From contig NZ_QAJK01000011.1 of the NCBI RefSeq assembly GCF_003852515.1, positions 1 through 36,232 on the forward strand: a stretch of 36,232 nucleotides of DNA, written 5' to 3'. A model generated the notes under the pieces. The model was not told the DNA's origin, searched no databases, and saw nothing but the letters and a program-made list of their open reading frames with translations. A program made the position numbers and the translations under genes. The number at the start of each line of letters is the position of its first letter. The first letter of the stretch is position 1. The stretch is from Variovorax sp. KBW07 (GTDB lineage: Bacteria > Pseudomonadota > Gammaproteobacteria > Burkholderiales > Burkholderiaceae_C). Positions 27,142 through 36,232 of the stretch are shown in pieces.

Positions 27142-28409
27142 GCGCCACGGGCTTCTTGGAGAAGCTGTTGGATGGGGTAGCTGTGGAATGGAAGACGCTG
27201 GGGGAAGTCACTCTGCCCACTGCCAATATCAGGTGGCGTGATGCGAACCGCACCTATCGCTACATTGATCTTACATCTGTAAACATCGAAACCAAAAAGA
27301 TTTCCGCTACCGCCGAAATTAACTCAAGCAATGCACCAAGTCGGGCGCAAAAGCTTGTTGAAAAAAGCGATGTGATTTTTGCGACGACCCGCCCAACTCA
27401 ACAACGATATTGCTTAATTGGAGACGAGTACGCCGGCGAGGTTGCGAGCACCGGCTATTGTGTTTTACGCGCCAAGAAAAATGCAGTACTGCCTCAATGG
27501 ATATTGCATTGGATTGCGTCAAATAATTTCAATACATACGTCGAAGAAAATCAAAATGGATCGGCATATCCTGCAATTTCTGACGCAAAAGTAAAAGAAT
27601 TTAAGCTTCCGATCCCCTGCCCAGAAAATCCTAAGAAATCGTTTGAAATTCAAGCTGAAATCGTTCGCATACTGGACACCTTCACCGAGCTTACAGCCGA
27701 GCTTACAGCCGAGCTTACAGCCCGAAAGATACAATACAAGCACTATCGCGACGATTTATTGCGCTTTGAAGGCAAAAACGTCAAATGGAAATCGCTAAGT
27801 GATATCGGAAAATTTATTCGTGGCAAGCGATTTACCAAGGCCGACTACGTGGAAAATGGCATTCACGTCATTCACTACGGCGAGATATACACCCGATACG
27901 GCGTTTTTGCAGACGAAGCCTTTTCTCAAGTTGGAAGTGACTTGGCAGAAACGCTGCGCTTTGCGGAGCCGGGGGATGTCGTAATAACCGATGTTGGGGA
28001 GACCGTAGAGGATGTCGGCAAAGCCGTCGCATGGCTTGGCAACGAGAAAGTGGCTATTCATGACCACTGCTACGCTTTTCGGCATTCTATGAACCCGAAG
28101 TTTGTTTCCTATTGCATGCAAACTTCGTCGTTCGTTGCCGAGAAGGCCAAATACATTGCTAGAACTAAGGTCAACACGTTATTAATCAATGGCTTCTCCA
28201 AGATTGCCATTCCTGTTCCGCACCCAGATGACCCAGAAAAATCATTGGCGGAACAAGCCAGAATCGTCGCCATTCTCGACAAGTTCGACGCGCTGACCAA
28301 CTCCCTCACTAAAGGCTTGCCCCACGAAATCGAACTACGTCAGAAGCAGTATGAGTATTACCGCGAAATGTTGTTGAGTTTTCCCAAGCCGGAAGAGATG
28401 GAGGCATAA
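27138..28409 (+). CDS. hsdS: Type IC restriction-modification specificity subunit
   Basis: A 423-residue DNA-recognition subunit with two target-recognition domains (about 15-160 and 215-370) and two conserved helical regions. The first conserved region (about 166-210) is [13 protein letters not shown] followed by ELTA repeated three times (residues 184-195) and [14 protein letters not shown]; the second (about 380-423) is [41 protein letters not shown], the classic IC ending. Each target domain reads half of a split DNA site and the spacer helix sets the gap between them. Both target domains are very AT-rich in codon use, unlike hsdM, as expected for domains exchanged by recombination. The recognition sequence cannot be predicted from sequence alone. 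Confidence 0.95.
   Translation: MSATGFLEKLLDGVAVEWKTLGEVTLPTANIRWRDANRTYRYIDLTSVNIETKKISATAEINSSNAPSRAQKLVEKSDVIFATTRPTQQRYCLIGDEYAGEVASTGYCVLRAKKNAVLPQWILHWIASNNFNTYVEENQNGSAYPAISDAKVKEFKLPIPCPENPKKSFEIQAEIVRILDTFTELTAELTAELTARKIQYKHYRDDLLRFEGKNVKWKSLSDIGKFIRGKRFTKADYVENGIHVIHYGEIYTRYGVFADEAFSQVGSDLAETLRFAEPGDVVITDVGETVEDVGKAVAWLGNEKVAIHDHCYAFRHSMNPKFVSYCMQTSSFVAEKAKYIARTKVNTLLINGFSKIAIPVPHPDDPEKSLAEQARIVAILDKFDALTNSLTKGLPHEIELRQKQYEYYREMLLSFPKPEEMEA
27687..27722 (+). repeat. Three exact 12-base tandem repeats in hsdS
   Basis: GAGCTTACAGCC is present three times in a row without any mismatch (27687-27698, 27699-27710, 27711-27722), encoding Glu-Leu-Thr-Ala each time. In EcoR124I and its derivative EcoR124II, gain or loss of one such 12-base repeat, encoding four residues of the TAEL type, changes the gap in the DNA target from six to seven bases. 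Perfect repeats of this sort change copy number by slippage or unequal crossover. Confidence 0.95.
28400..28404 (+). promoter_or_regulatory. Ribosome binding site of prrC inside hsdS 3' end
   Basis: GGAGG lies six bases before the prrC ATG, inside the last codons of hsdS. It is the strongest such site in the island and implies that prrC is translated efficiently on the shared message, even though its product must be kept inactive. Confidence 0.7.
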
Positions 28410-28410
28410 C

Positions 28411-29673
28411 ATGGGTAAGACGCTCAAGGAAATCGCCCAACAACTGAGCACGCCCAAGACGGTTCAAAAAACTGTCCCTGAGAAAACGAAGTTAGTAGAA
28501 GAGGTCAAACCTCTCCCAAAGATTCAACTCATCTATGCCTTCAATGGCACGGGTAAGACGCGCCTTTCACGAGAATTCAAAGAGTTGTTCCCACCGACAA
28601 CAGGAGATGAAGACACACAGCGCTCTGAGTTGGCAAGCAAGAAAATTCTTTATTACAGCGCATTTACGGAAGATTTGTTCTATTGGGATAATGATCTGGC
28701 ATTTGACGCCGAACCAAAACTGCTAATCCGCCCTAATTCGTTCACTCGATGGGTGCTGGAGGAGCAAGGTCAGGACCGGAATATCGTTACGAATTTTCAG
28801 CGTTACGCCAACGAAAAACTCACGCCACGATTCAATGAAGAATACAAATTCAATGACAAGAACGGTCACGAGGTCGCAGTCAAAGCATTTTCGGAGGTGA
28901 CTTTCTCGCTGGAGGGCGGCAATGATGAACATGCTGGAAATCTGAAAATCTCCAAAGGTGAAGAAAGCAACTTCATCTGGAGCATTTTTTTCACGCTGCT
29001 TGAACAGGCGATTTCGACACTGAACGACGTTCAGCCTGACTACCCTGAAACGACCCCATTTGACAACCTGGAATATGTGTTCGTTGACGATCCTGTCAGC
29101 TCCCTGGATGACAATCATCTGATCCAGCTAGCGGTAGACTTGGCGCAACTGATTAAATCAAATAAATCCAATGTCAACTTTATAGTCACGACGCACAACC
29201 CACTATTTTTCAATGTTCTTTGCAATGAATTCGGCAGCGATGAAAAAACCGAGCGATACAGCTGGAAATCCAAATGGTTCAGCAAGTCTCGTTTGGAAAA
29301 AAATGAAGACGGCAGTCTTCATTTAGCGGAGCAACCAAACGATTCTCCGTTTGCATATCATCTGCACTTGATAGCACAGCTTGAGGATGCAATAAAAAGT
29401 GGGAAGGTTGAAAAATATCATTTCAACCTACTTCGGAATATTCTTGAAAAGACTGCAACATTTCTCGGTTACAAGAGATGGGAACTGCTTTTGCCAGAAG
29501 CAGATGAGGGCTTGTCTAGTCCATATGCAAAACGAATTGTGAACTTCTCAAGTCATTCGAAGCATGCTGCCGAAGAAGTATCACCACTGAAACCGGAAGA
29601 GAAGCAGGTTCTGGAGAAATTGGTGAAGCACGTTATCGAGCGCCATCGCTTCTGGCAGCAGCAAGGAGTCTGA
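28411..29673 (+). CDS. prrC: Latent anticodon nuclease PrrC
   Basis: A 420-residue protein that I recognise as PrrC, the tRNA-Lys anticodon nuclease linked to the EcoprrI type IC enzyme in E. coli. There, the restriction complex holds PrrC silent; a phage T4 peptide that inhibits restriction releases it and the cut tRNA blocks phage translation. The N-terminal ABC-type NTPase has Walker A FNGTGKT (44-50), the signature SKGEES (181-186), Walker B YVFVDDP (222-228), SSLDD and the His loop TTHNP (His262). The C-terminal nuclease triad Arg342, Glu346 ([15 protein letters not shown]) and His382 (NFSSHS) corresponds to Arg320, Glu324 and His356 of the E. coli protein. It starts one base after hsdS and is AT-rich. 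No coiled coil or zinc hook is present, so it is not RloC. The ~24 extra residues compared with E. coli lie mainly in the linker at 140-165 and around 275-300. Confidence 0.93.
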   Translation: MGKTLKEIAQQLSTPKTVQKTVPEKTKLVEEVKPLPKIQLIYAFNGTGKTRLSREFKELFPPTTGDEDTQRSELASKKILYYSAFTEDLFYWDNDLAFDAEPKLLIRPNSFTRWVLEEQGQDRNIVTNFQRYANEKLTPRFNEEYKFNDKNGHEVAVKAFSEVTFSLEGGNDEHAGNLKISKGEESNFIWSIFFTLLEQAISTLNDVQPDYPETTPFDNLEYVFVDDPVSSLDDNHLIQLAVDLAQLIKSNKSNVNFIVTTHNPLFFNVLCNEFGSDEKTERYSWKSKWFSKSRLEKNEDGSLHLAEQPNDSPFAYHLHLIAQLEDAIKSGKVEKYHFNLLRNILEKTATFLGYKRWELLLPEADEGLSSPYAKRIVNFSSHSKHAAEEVSPLKPEEKQVLEKLVKHVIERHRFWQQQGV

Positions 29674-29677
29674 GGGC

Positions 29678-30727
29678 ATGACCGATATCACCCAGCACAC
29701 CGACTATCGGCAGGCCATTGCCGCCATAAAGCAGCGCATTCAGGCATCACAAACCCGCGCCGTGCTGGCGGTAAACGCCGAATTGCTGGGCCTGTACTGG
29801 GACATTGGCCGCCAGCTGGACGCCTGGCAACGCGAACGCGCCTGGGGCTCGGCGGTGGTGGAGCAAATGGCGCTGGACTTGCAAGCCAGCTACCCCGGCA
29901 TGAAGGGCTTCTCGCGCACCAGCCTGTTTGCCATGCGGCAGTTCTATGCCTTCTTCAGCCCTCGGTTTGAAGTTGTCCCACAGCCCGTGGGACAAATGCC
30001 TTGGGGGCATGTGCGCACCCTGCTGGCCAAGGTGAAGTCGGTGGAGCTGGTGTTGCTGTATGCGCAGGCCTGCATTGAACACGGCTGGAGCCGCACGGTG
30101 CTGGAGTGGCAGATCGAGCAGCGCTTTCATGAGCGTGCGGGTCAGGCGGTAGGCAACTTTGCCAAGACCCTGCCTGCACTCCAGTCAGAGCTGGTGCAGC
30201 AAAGCCTGAAAGATCCGTATGTCTTTGACTTCCTGACCCTGGCGCCGCAGGCGGTAGAGCGCGACATCGAGAACCAGTTGGTCGCGCAGATCACCCGGTT
30301 TCTGCTGGAGCTGGGCAAGGGCTTTGCCTTTCTCGGCAGGCAGTACCCGTTGGCCGTAAATGGACGGGACTACTTTCTGGATTTGCTGTTCTATCACGCA
30401 CGCCTGAAGTGCTACGTGGTGATTGAGCTGAAGGCGGGCGCGTTCAAACCCGAGTACGTTGGCAAGCTCAATTTCTACCTTTCGGCGGTGGACGATCAGC
30501 TGCGCGCCGAGGGTGACCAGCCGACCATCGGCCTGATCCTGTGCAAAGACAAGGACAAGCTGGACGTGGAGTACGCGCTGCGCGACATCAACAAACCGAT
30601 GGGCGTGAGTTCGTTCATCACCAAAGACATTCCCTTGTCGGTGCGGTCGCAGTTGCCGACCGTGCAGGAGATTGAGAACGAGCTGACAGCGCTGATCCAG
30701 GACGATGAGAGCAAGCCCAATGAGTGA
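29678..30727 (+). CDS. DUF1016 / YhcG-family PDDEXK nuclease-like protein
   Basis: A 349-residue protein with two domains: an N-terminal DUF1016-type helical region (about 8-155, with [11 protein letters not shown] and [17 protein letters not shown]) and a C-terminal PD-(D/E)xK nuclease-like region. Active-site candidates are Asp235 in YFLDLLFYH, and Glu250 with Lys252 in VVIELKAG. Members of this family sit frequently inside type I restriction operons, but their job is not established. Here the gene lies between prrC and hsdR and is much more GC-rich than prrC. It begins four bases after prrC, using an AGGAG within the prrC end, and overlaps hsdR by eight bases. In the E. coli prr locus, as I recall it, this gene is absent. 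Confidence 0.9.
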   Translation: MTDITQHTDYRQAIAAIKQRIQASQTRAVLAVNAELLGLYWDIGRQLDAWQRERAWGSAVVEQMALDLQASYPGMKGFSRTSLFAMRQFYAFFSPRFEVVPQPVGQMPWGHVRTLLAKVKSVELVLLYAQACIEHGWSRTVLEWQIEQRFHERAGQAVGNFAKTLPALQSELVQQSLKDPYVFDFLTLAPQAVERDIENQLVAQITRFLLELGKGFAFLGRQYPLAVNGRDYFLDLLFYHARLKCYVVIELKAGAFKPEYVGKLNFYLSAVDDQLRAEGDQPTIGLILCKDKDKLDVEYALRDINKPMGVSSFITKDIPLSVRSQLPTVQEIENELTALIQDDESKPNE

Positions 30728-33700
30728 CTACAAGACCATTGCCGAATCCAGAAACTTCATCGTTCTGGACAGGTACACCAAAGACTGGCAGATCAACGAG
30801 AGCTACCAGAGCGAGAGCGATCTGGAGCGTGAGCTCATTCAGGATCTGGTTCAACAGGGCTATGAGGCGCCGCTGGGCCTGAACACGCCCGAGGCCTTGT
30901 TGGCCAATGTTCGCTTGCAGTTGCAGGCGCTCAACAACGTGCAATTCTTCGACCTTGAATGGCAGCGCTTTGTTGAGAACTGGCTGGACAAGCCCAGCGA
31001 TGGAATTGTCGAGAAAACCCGCAAGGTTCACGACGACTACGTCCACGACTTTGTCTTCGACGATGGACATATCCAGAACATCTACTTGCTGGACAAAAAG
31101 AACATCGCCCGCAACAAGGTGCAGGTCATCAAGCAGTTTGAGCAGGCTGGCACGCATGCCAACCGCTATGACGTGACGATTCTGGTCAATGGCTTGCCGC
31201 TGGTACAGGTGGAACTGAAGAGGCGCGGTGTGGCGATTCGCGAGGCCTTCAATCAGGTGCACCGGTACAGCAAGGAAAGCTTCAACGGCGCGCAGTCCTT
31301 GTTCAAGTTCTTGCAGCTGTTTGTGATCACCAACGGCACCGACAGCCGCTACTTTGCCAACACCACCCAGCGCAACAAGAACAGCTTCGACTTCACCATG
31401 AACTGGGCGAAGGCCGACAACAGCCTGATCAAAGACCTGAAAGATTTCACCGCCACCTTCTTCCAGAAAGATGTGCTGTTGAAGGTGCTGCTGCGCTACT
31501 CGGTTTTCGATACGAGCAACACGTTGCTGGTGATGCGCCCGTACCAGATCGCCGCTACCGAGCGCATTCTGTGGAAGATCAACAGCGCCTATCAGGCCAA
31601 GAGCTGGAGCGCGCTGGAGGGCGGTGGGTTCATTTGGCACACCACCGGCTCCGGGAAGACGCTCACCAGTTTCAAGGCGGCTCGCCTGGCCACCGAGCTG
31701 GATTTCATCGACAAGGTGTTCTTTGTGGTTGACCGTAAGGATCTGGACTACCAGACCATGAAGGAATACCAGCGCTTCTCACCGGACAGCGTGAATGGCT
31801 CGGACAGCACTGCTGGCCTCAAGCGCAATCTGGACAAGGACGACGACAAGATCATCGTCACAACGATCCAGAAACTCAACAACCTGATGAAGAGTGAGAG
31901 CGACCTGCCTGTCTACGGCAAGCAGGTGGTTTTTATATTTGATGAGTGCCACCGCAGCCAGTTTGGGGAAGCACAGAAAAACCTGAAGAAGAAGTTCAAG
32001 AAGTTCTATCAGTTTGGCTTCACCGGCACGCCGATCCTCCCGCAAAACGCCCTGGGCGCGGAAACCACCGCCAGTGTCTTTGGACGTGAGCTGCATTCGT
32101 ACGTGATCACCGATGCCATTCGCGATGAAAAGGTGCTGAAGTTCAAGGTGGACTACAACGATGTGCGCCCGCAATTCAAGGCCATCGAAGCCGAGCAGGA
32201 CGAGAAAAAGCTCAGCGCCGCAGAGAACAAGCAGGCACTGCTGCACGTCGACCGCATCCGCGAGATCACCCAGTACATCCTGAACAACTTCCGGCAGAAA
32301 ACCCATCGCCTGCAAGTAGGTGGTTATCAGGCAGGCAAAGGCTTCAATGCCATGTTTGCAGTGAGCAGCGTAGATGCCGCCAAGCTGTACTACGAAGCAT
32401 TTAAGACGCTACAGAAGGGCAGCGATAGGCCTCTGAAAGTGGCCACCATCTTCTCGTTTGCTGCCAACGAAGAGCAAGAGGCAGCGGGCGAAATTCAGGA
32501 CGAAAGCTTTGATGTGTCGGCCATGAACAGCAGCGCCAAGGAGTTCCTGAGCGCGGCCATAGCAGACTACAACGCGCTCTTCAAAACTAACTTCAGTGTC
32601 GACAGCAACGGGTTCCAGAACTACTACCGCGATCTGGCCAAACAGGTCAAAGCCAAAGAGATCGACCTGCTGATCGTGGTGGGCATGTTCCTGACCGGCT
32701 TTGATGCGCCCACGCTGAACACCTTGTTTGTGGACAAGAACCTGCGCTATCACGGCTTGATGCAGGCGTACTCGCGTACCAACCGGATCTTTGACGCCAC
32801 CAAAACCTTCGGCAACATCGTCACCTTCCGCGACTTGGAGCAGGCGACGATCGATGCCATCACCTTGTTTGGCGACAAGAACACCAAGAACGTGGTGCTG
32901 GAGAAGAGCTACGAGGAATACATGGTCGGATTCACCGACGCGGTGACCGGAGAGGCGCGTCGCGGTTTTGTGGACGTGGTGACGGAGCTGGAGCAGCGTT
33001 TTCCTGATCCTGCAGCCATTGAGAAGGAGTCGGACAGGAAGGCCTTCGCGAAGCTGTTTGGTGAATATCTGCGCGTGGAGAACGTCCTGCAGAACTACGA
33101 CGAATTCGCCAGCCTGAAGGCCATTCAAAGCCTGGACATGAGTGACCCGGCGGCTGTTGACGCATTCAAGGCCAAGCACTATCTGGATGATGATGCATTG
33201 GCCGTGCTGCAAGAAGTCAAGATCCCCGCTGAGCGAAAGATTCAGGACTACCGCTCAGCCTACAACGACGTTCGTGACTGGCTGCGACGGGAAAAGTCTT
33301 CAAGCGAAAAGGAGAAGTCCGCCATCGACTGGGACGACGTGGTCTTTGAGGTCGACCTGCTGAGGTCACAAGAAATCAACCTCGACTACATCCTGGAACT
33401 GATTTTTGAGAACAACAGGAAGGTGAAGGACAAGGTCGCGCTGGTAGAAGATGTGCGTCGGGTGATACGCGCGAGCCTGGGCAACCGTGCCAAGGAGAGC
33501 TTGCTGGTCGACTTCATCAACCAGACTGACCTGGATCAGATGGGTGAGAAAGCCAGTGTGATAGACGCCTTTTTCATCTTTGCTCAAGCAGAGCTACAGC
33601 GAGAGGCGCAAGAGCTGATCAACGCCGAGAACCTGAACACGGAAGCGGCCAAGCGCTATATCACCACCTCGCTGAAACGAGAGTTTGCAAGTGACAACGG

Positions 33701-33830
33701 CACGGAACTCAATGCTGTTCTTCCCAAGATGAGTCCCCTGAATCCTCAATACCTGATCAAAAAGCAGAGCGTGTTTCAGAAACTCGCCGCCTTCGTAGAG
33801 AAATTCAAAGGCGTGGGTGGGCGCGTTTGA
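30720..33830 (+). CDS. hsdR: Type IC restriction enzyme, translocase/nuclease subunit
   Basis: A 1036-residue restriction subunit that moves DNA with ATP and cleaves it far from the recognition site. The nuclease site is Asp151, Glu165 and Lys167 (RYDVTILVN... VQVELKR), followed by the QVHRY element with Gln179 and Tyr183. The helicase motor has Walker A HTTGSGKT with Lys313, the DECH box (408-411), FTGTP, and motif [15 protein letters not shown]. These positions agree with the numbering I recall for EcoR124I HsdR (Asp151, Glu165, Lys167, Lys313), and length matches to within a few residues. The C-terminal helical domain needed for binding the methyltransferase is complete. Start ATG 30720 overlaps the preceding gene by eight bases. 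Confidence 0.97.
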   Translation: MSDYKTIAESRNFIVLDRYTKDWQINESYQSESDLERELIQDLVQQGYEAPLGLNTPEALLANVRLQLQALNNVQFFDLEWQRFVENWLDKPSDGIVEKTRKVHDDYVHDFVFDDGHIQNIYLLDKKNIARNKVQVIKQFEQAGTHANRYDVTILVNGLPLVQVELKRRGVAIREAFNQVHRYSKESFNGAQSLFKFLQLFVITNGTDSRYFANTTQRNKNSFDFTMNWAKADNSLIKDLKDFTATFFQKDVLLKVLLRYSVFDTSNTLLVMRPYQIAATERILWKINSAYQAKSWSALEGGGFIWHTTGSGKTLTSFKAARLATELDFIDKVFFVVDRKDLDYQTMKEYQRFSPDSVNGSDSTAGLKRNLDKDDDKIIVTTIQKLNNLMKSESDLPVYGKQVVFIFDECHRSQFGEAQKNLKKKFKKFYQFGFTGTPILPQNALGAETTASVFGRELHSYVITDAIRDEKVLKFKVDYNDVRPQFKAIEAEQDEKKLSAAENKQALLHVDRIREITQYILNNFRQKTHRLQVGGYQAGKGFNAMFAVSSVDAAKLYYEAFKTLQKGSDRPLKVATIFSFAANEEQEAAGEIQDESFDVSAMNSSAKEFLSAAIADYNALFKTNFSVDSNGFQNYYRDLAKQVKAKEIDLLIVVGMFLTGFDAPTLNTLFVDKNLRYHGLMQAYSRTNRIFDATKTFGNIVTFRDLEQATIDAITLFGDKNTKNVVLEKSYEEYMVGFTDAVTGEARRGFVDVVTELEQRFPDPAAIEKESDRKAFAKLFGEYLRVENVLQNYDEFASLKAIQSLDMSDPAAVDAFKAKHYLDDDALAVLQEVKIPAERKIQDYRSAYNDVRDWLRREKSSSEKEKSAIDWDDVVFEVDLLRSQEINLDYILELIFENNRKVKDKVALVEDVRRVIRASLGNRAKESLLVDFINQTDLDQMGEKASVIDAFFIFAQAELQREAQELINAENLNTEAAKRYITTSLKREFASDNGTELNAVLPKMSPLNPQYLIKKQSVFQKLAAFVEKFKGVGGRV

Positions 33831-34249
33831 TTTCGCTACACCTCGAAAAAAGACAGATACACAAAACGCTGACCGCGCCCGATACCAGCCCTTCGGACTT
33901 CTACTTGCCCCCGCCCGTCTCTCACGAAAGCTCAGTGGTACGCCCCCGCACGTCCATCTGCAATCCGCCACAGCAACCACCAACCCCACAGCCGCACTCA
34001 TCGTGCACAGGGCACCGGGTGCTCCCCGCAGCGAAATAAAGGAGAGAGCCCGAAGGGCGAGAGACATTCCCCGGCGCCCTATGCACACGTCCTGAAAGCC
34101 GCTCTGCAGCCCCCGCAGCTAAGGAAACCCCCGATACATGAGTGGTCATTGACCCCCTAGCATCGGCAACTGTTTCCCTGTCGAGGTGTACGGAACGCGT
34201 CCCGGCGTCCGCCCGGTGACATGGCGTTTGCCTCACTGACCTTCCCGCG
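33831..34249 (+). other. 419-base gap between hsdR and the TRAP genes
   Basis: No gene, tRNA or mobile-element end is recognised. There is no clear terminator after hsdR. A small GCCC-GAA-GGGC hairpin lies near 34048-34058. At 34220 a short reading frame (ATG GCG TTT ... CGA TGA) of ten codons ends by overlapping the ATG at 34250 and could be a leader for the TRAP small permease. This gap is probably one boundary of the restriction island. Confidence 0.45.
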
Positions 34250-34852
34250 ATGACAACTCCACCCGAGTCCGGCCCCACGCTGGACGCCGCCAGCCCCATC
34301 CCCCCCGACATCGAAGCCGCCGACGAGCCCACCAAGGCCCCGCTTGCCATCGAGGACTGGCTCACGGTCATCATCATGGGCGCGCTGGCGCTCATCACCT
34401 TTGCCAACGTGCTGGTGCGCTACTTCACCGACTCGTCCTTTGCCTGGACCGAAGAGTTCTCGGTGTTCCTGATGATCATGCTGGCGCTGGTGGCCGGCTC
34501 GGCCGCCGTGGCGCGCGACAGGCACATCCGCATCGAATACTTTTCGGAGAGCGGATCGATGGCGCGGCGCAAGCGGCTCGCGCAGTTCGGCGCGCTGATG
34601 ATCGCCATCTTGTTCACGCTGATCGGCGCGCTCAGCATCCGCATGGTGTGGGACGACTACCGTTTTGAAGAAACCACGCCGGGCATCGGCCTGCCGGCCT
34701 GGTGGTATTCGATCTGGCTGCCGATCGTGTCGTTTGCCATCGCGCTGCGCGCGGTCGGGCTGATGGTTCGCCGCGGCCGCAAGACCAACTACAAGTCCGA
34801 CGCGCCCGCTGCCACGGGCAAGAAGAACGACGGCAAGGGCGACGCCAAGTGA
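34250..34852 (+). CDS. TRAP transporter small permease (DctQ family)
   Basis: A 200-residue membrane protein, the four-helix small subunit of a tripartite ATP-independent periplasmic transporter. Helices are visible at about residues 37-55, 70-87, 111-131 and 150-172. The family motifs TFANVLVRYFTDSSFAWTEEF and ARDRHIRIEYF are present. The C-terminus is lysine/glycine-rich and cytosolic. TRAP systems import organic acids using a sodium or proton gradient and need a periplasmic receptor (DctP), which is not seen nearby. The stop overlaps the GTG start of the large permease by four bases. Start ATG 34250 has no good ribosome site; it overlaps the stop of a ten-codon leader frame. Confidence 0.9.
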   Translation: MTTPPESGPTLDAASPIPPDIEAADEPTKAPLAIEDWLTVIIMGALALITFANVLVRYFTDSSFAWTEEFSVFLMIMLALVAGSAAVARDRHIRIEYFSESGSMARRKRLAQFGALMIAILFTLIGALSIRMVWDDYRFEETTPGIGLPAWWYSIWLPIVSFAIALRAVGLMVRRGRKTNYKSDAPAATGKKNDGKGDAK

Positions 34853-36147
34853 TCGCCACGCTGCTCTTTGTCGCCTTCGTCGCGATGATGCTGGTGGGCG
34901 TGCCCATCGGCGCCGCGCTGGGCCTGGCCGGCGCTGCCTGCATTGCGCTGGCGAATGGCGACGCGCAATGGTTCGGCCTGCTGGCCGTGCCACAGAACTT
35001 CTATGCAGGCCTGGGCAAGTACCCGCTGCTGGCGATTCCGATGTTCGTGCTGGTCGGCTCCATCTTCGACCGCTCGGGCGTGGCGCTGCGCCTGGTCAAC
35101 TTCGCGATTGCCATCGTGGGCCGCGGCCCCGGCATGCTGCCGCTGGTGGCGATTGCGGTGGCGATGTTCCTGGGCGGCATCTCGGGCTCGGGCCCGGCCA
35201 ACGCCGCCGCCGTGGGCGCGGTGATGATCGCCGCCATGTCGCGCGCCGGCTACCCGCCGGCCTTCTCGGCCAGCGTGGTGGGCGCCGCGGCGGCCACCGA
35301 CATCCTGATCCCGCCGTCGGTCGCGTTCATCGTGTACTCGGTGCTGGTGCCCGGCGCCTCGGTGCCGGCACTGTTCGCGGCCGGCATGATCCCCGGCATC
35401 ATGGCCGGCCTGGCGCTGATGATTCCGGCGGTGTGGCTGGCCCGCAAGCACAAGATGGGCGCGCTCGAATCGACGTTGCCGCGCCCGCCGTTCTGGAAGA
35501 GTTTCCGCGAAGCGACCTGGGGCCTGGCGGCACCGGTCTTGATTCTGGGCGGCATGCGCGCGGGCTGGTTCACGCCGACCGAAGCGGCGGTGGTGGCGGT
35601 GTTCTACGGCCTGTTCGTGGGCATGTGCATCCACCGGACGATCAAGGTGCGCGACCTGTTCGTGATCTTGCGCGAGTCGGGCGAACTGTCGGCGGTGATC
35701 CTGCTGGTGGTGTCGCTGGCGGGCATCTTCGCGTACTCGCTGTCGACGCTGGGCGTGATCGATCCGGTGACGCGCGCGATCGTGAATTCGGGCCTGGGCG
35801 AGTACGGCATCCTGGCGCTGCTGATCCTGCTGCTGATCACTGTGGGCATGTTCCTGGACGGCGTGTCGATCTTCCTGATCTTCGTGCCGCTGCTGTTGCC
35901 GATCGTGCAGCACTACAAGTGGGACCCGGTGTGGTTCGGGGTGATCCTGACGCTGAAGGTGGCCCTGGGCCAGTTCACGCCGCCCCTCGCGGTGAACCTG
36001 ATGGTGTCGTGCCGCATCGCGAACGTACGCATGGAAGAGACGGTACGCTGGGTGGGCTGGATGCTGTTCTCGATGTTCGTGGTGATGGTGCTGGTGATCG
36101 CCTTCCCGGAACTCGCGCTGTGGTTGCCTCGCAAGCTGGGGTACTGA
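34849..36147 (+). CDS. TRAP transporter large permease (DctM family)
   Basis: A 432-residue membrane protein with about twelve hydrophobic segments, the transport channel of the TRAP system. Typical motifs are NFYAGLGKYPLLAIPMFVLVGS, GISGSGPANAAAVGAVMI (the first conserved turn), and GQFTPPLAVNLMVSCRIANV near the end (second pseudo-repeat). It starts with GTG at 34849, overlapping the DctQ stop as GTGA, so the two are translationally coupled. The C-terminal 85 bases of the window (36148-36232) hold no further gene that can be supported. Confidence 0.93.
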   Translation: MIATLLFVAFVAMMLVGVPIGAALGLAGAACIALANGDAQWFGLLAVPQNFYAGLGKYPLLAIPMFVLVGSIFDRSGVALRLVNFAIAIVGRGPGMLPLVAIAVAMFLGGISGSGPANAAAVGAVMIAAMSRAGYPPAFSASVVGAAAATDILIPPSVAFIVYSVLVPGASVPALFAAGMIPGIMAGLALMIPAVWLARKHKMGALESTLPRPPFWKSFREATWGLAAPVLILGGMRAGWFTPTEAAVVAVFYGLFVGMCIHRTIKVRDLFVILRESGELSAVILLVVSLAGIFAYSLSTLGVIDPVTRAIVNSGLGEYGILALLILLLITVGMFLDGVSIFLIFVPLLLPIVQHYKWDPVWFGVILTLKVALGQFTPPLAVNLMVSCRIANVRMEETVRWVGWMLFSMFVVMVLVIAFPELALWLPRKLGY

Positions 36148-36232
36148 GCGGGATGCGGGGCTGCTCTTCTGTTCGCCGTGTTGTGTTGGGTCTGGGAGCT
36201 GCTGTTCTTCAGGGCGACGCTCACGCCGACGG

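Larger units (their letters stand above)
25585..33830 (+). other. Type IC restriction-modification / anticodon-nuclease island
   Basis: Five genes in one direction, with overlaps or gaps of 1-4 bases: hsdM, hsdS, prrC, a DUF1016 nuclease, hsdR. Base composition shifts sharply inside: two hand-counted 60-base samples give about 35% GC in hsdS and 33% in prrC, against 57% in hsdM and 78% in the neighbouring catabolic genes. No integrase, tRNA, transposase or flanking direct repeat was found, so the way it arrived is unclear. It sits between the catabolic cluster and a TRAP transporter. Confidence 0.9.

Noticed and set aside
28411-29673. RloC or a generic AAA/SMC-type ATPase instead of PrrC
   Set aside because: No coiled coil or CxxC zinc hook, and the length, linkage and C-terminal nuclease residues fit PrrC.
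25585-33830. Integrative element with integrase or att sites
   Set aside because: No integrase, transposase, tRNA or direct repeat could be found at either end by eye.

Overview
This window is most consistent with a chromosomal segment of a Comamonadaceae beta-proteobacterium, probably Variovorax or a close relative. The signs are very high GC in most genes, a class II dihydroorotase operon, two Bug/TctC-type periplasmic binding proteins beside CoA-activating enzymes, and a TRAP transporter. The genus is an inference from gene content and style; no database search was made.

Layout. (1) 70-3491, minus strand: a tightly packed operon of a DUF2892 membrane protein, an ECF-like sigma factor, pyrC, a NYN-LOTUS RNA-binding/nuclease protein and a DUF3025 protein, joined by 4-base overlaps or tiny gaps. 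Upstream on the same strand is a peptidoglycan-binding plus papain-like protease protein (3623-4351). (2) 4490-8745, plus strand: a small Rieske ferredoxin-like protein, a PEBP-family lipoprotein, a two-sensor GGDEF protein, and a poly-glycine lipoprotein with a beta-propeller-like body. (3) 8783-24577: a LysR regulator diverging from a 12-gene acyl-CoA catabolic cluster. Its order is bifunctional hydratase/dehydrogenase, thiolase, large and small acyl-CoA dehydrogenases, crotonase, class III CoA-transferase, Bug receptor, acyl-CoA ligase, Bug receptor, EtfB, EtfA, and a nitronate-monooxygenase-like flavoprotein. The content resembles the pim (pimeloyl-CoA / dicarboxylate) beta-oxidation operon of Rhodopseudomonas palustris. 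Together the genes would capture an acid, activate it by ligase or CoA transfer, beta-oxidise it and pass electrons through ETF.

(4) 25585-33830: a complete type IC restriction-modification operon, hsdM-hsdS-prrC-(DUF1016/YhcG nuclease)-hsdR. HsdM and HsdR closely resemble the EcoR124I family as I recall it. prrC encodes the anticodon nuclease that in E. coli is kept silent by its partner restriction enzyme and released when a phage inhibits restriction. Its nucleotide-binding motifs and the Arg/Glu/His nuclease triad all appear intact. hsdS carries three exact tandem 12-base repeats in the central spacer, the type of repeat known to set the spacer length of the target in EcoR124-type enzymes. 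hsdS and prrC are strikingly AT-rich against their surroundings (hand-counted 60-base samples: about 35% GC at 27541 and 33% at 29161, against 57% in hsdM at 26461 and 78% in the hydratase gene at 11461), which indicates horizontal acquisition and mosaic assembly. (5) 34250-36147: small and large permeases of a TRAP transporter, without a binding-protein gene in view.

The best candidate for an unusual system is the restriction/anticodon-nuclease locus with a second nuclease-like gene inserted between prrC and hsdR. The core prrC-hsd linkage is known from E. coli; the inserted gene, the repeat-tunable specificity subunit and the small gene upstream are the parts worth testing.
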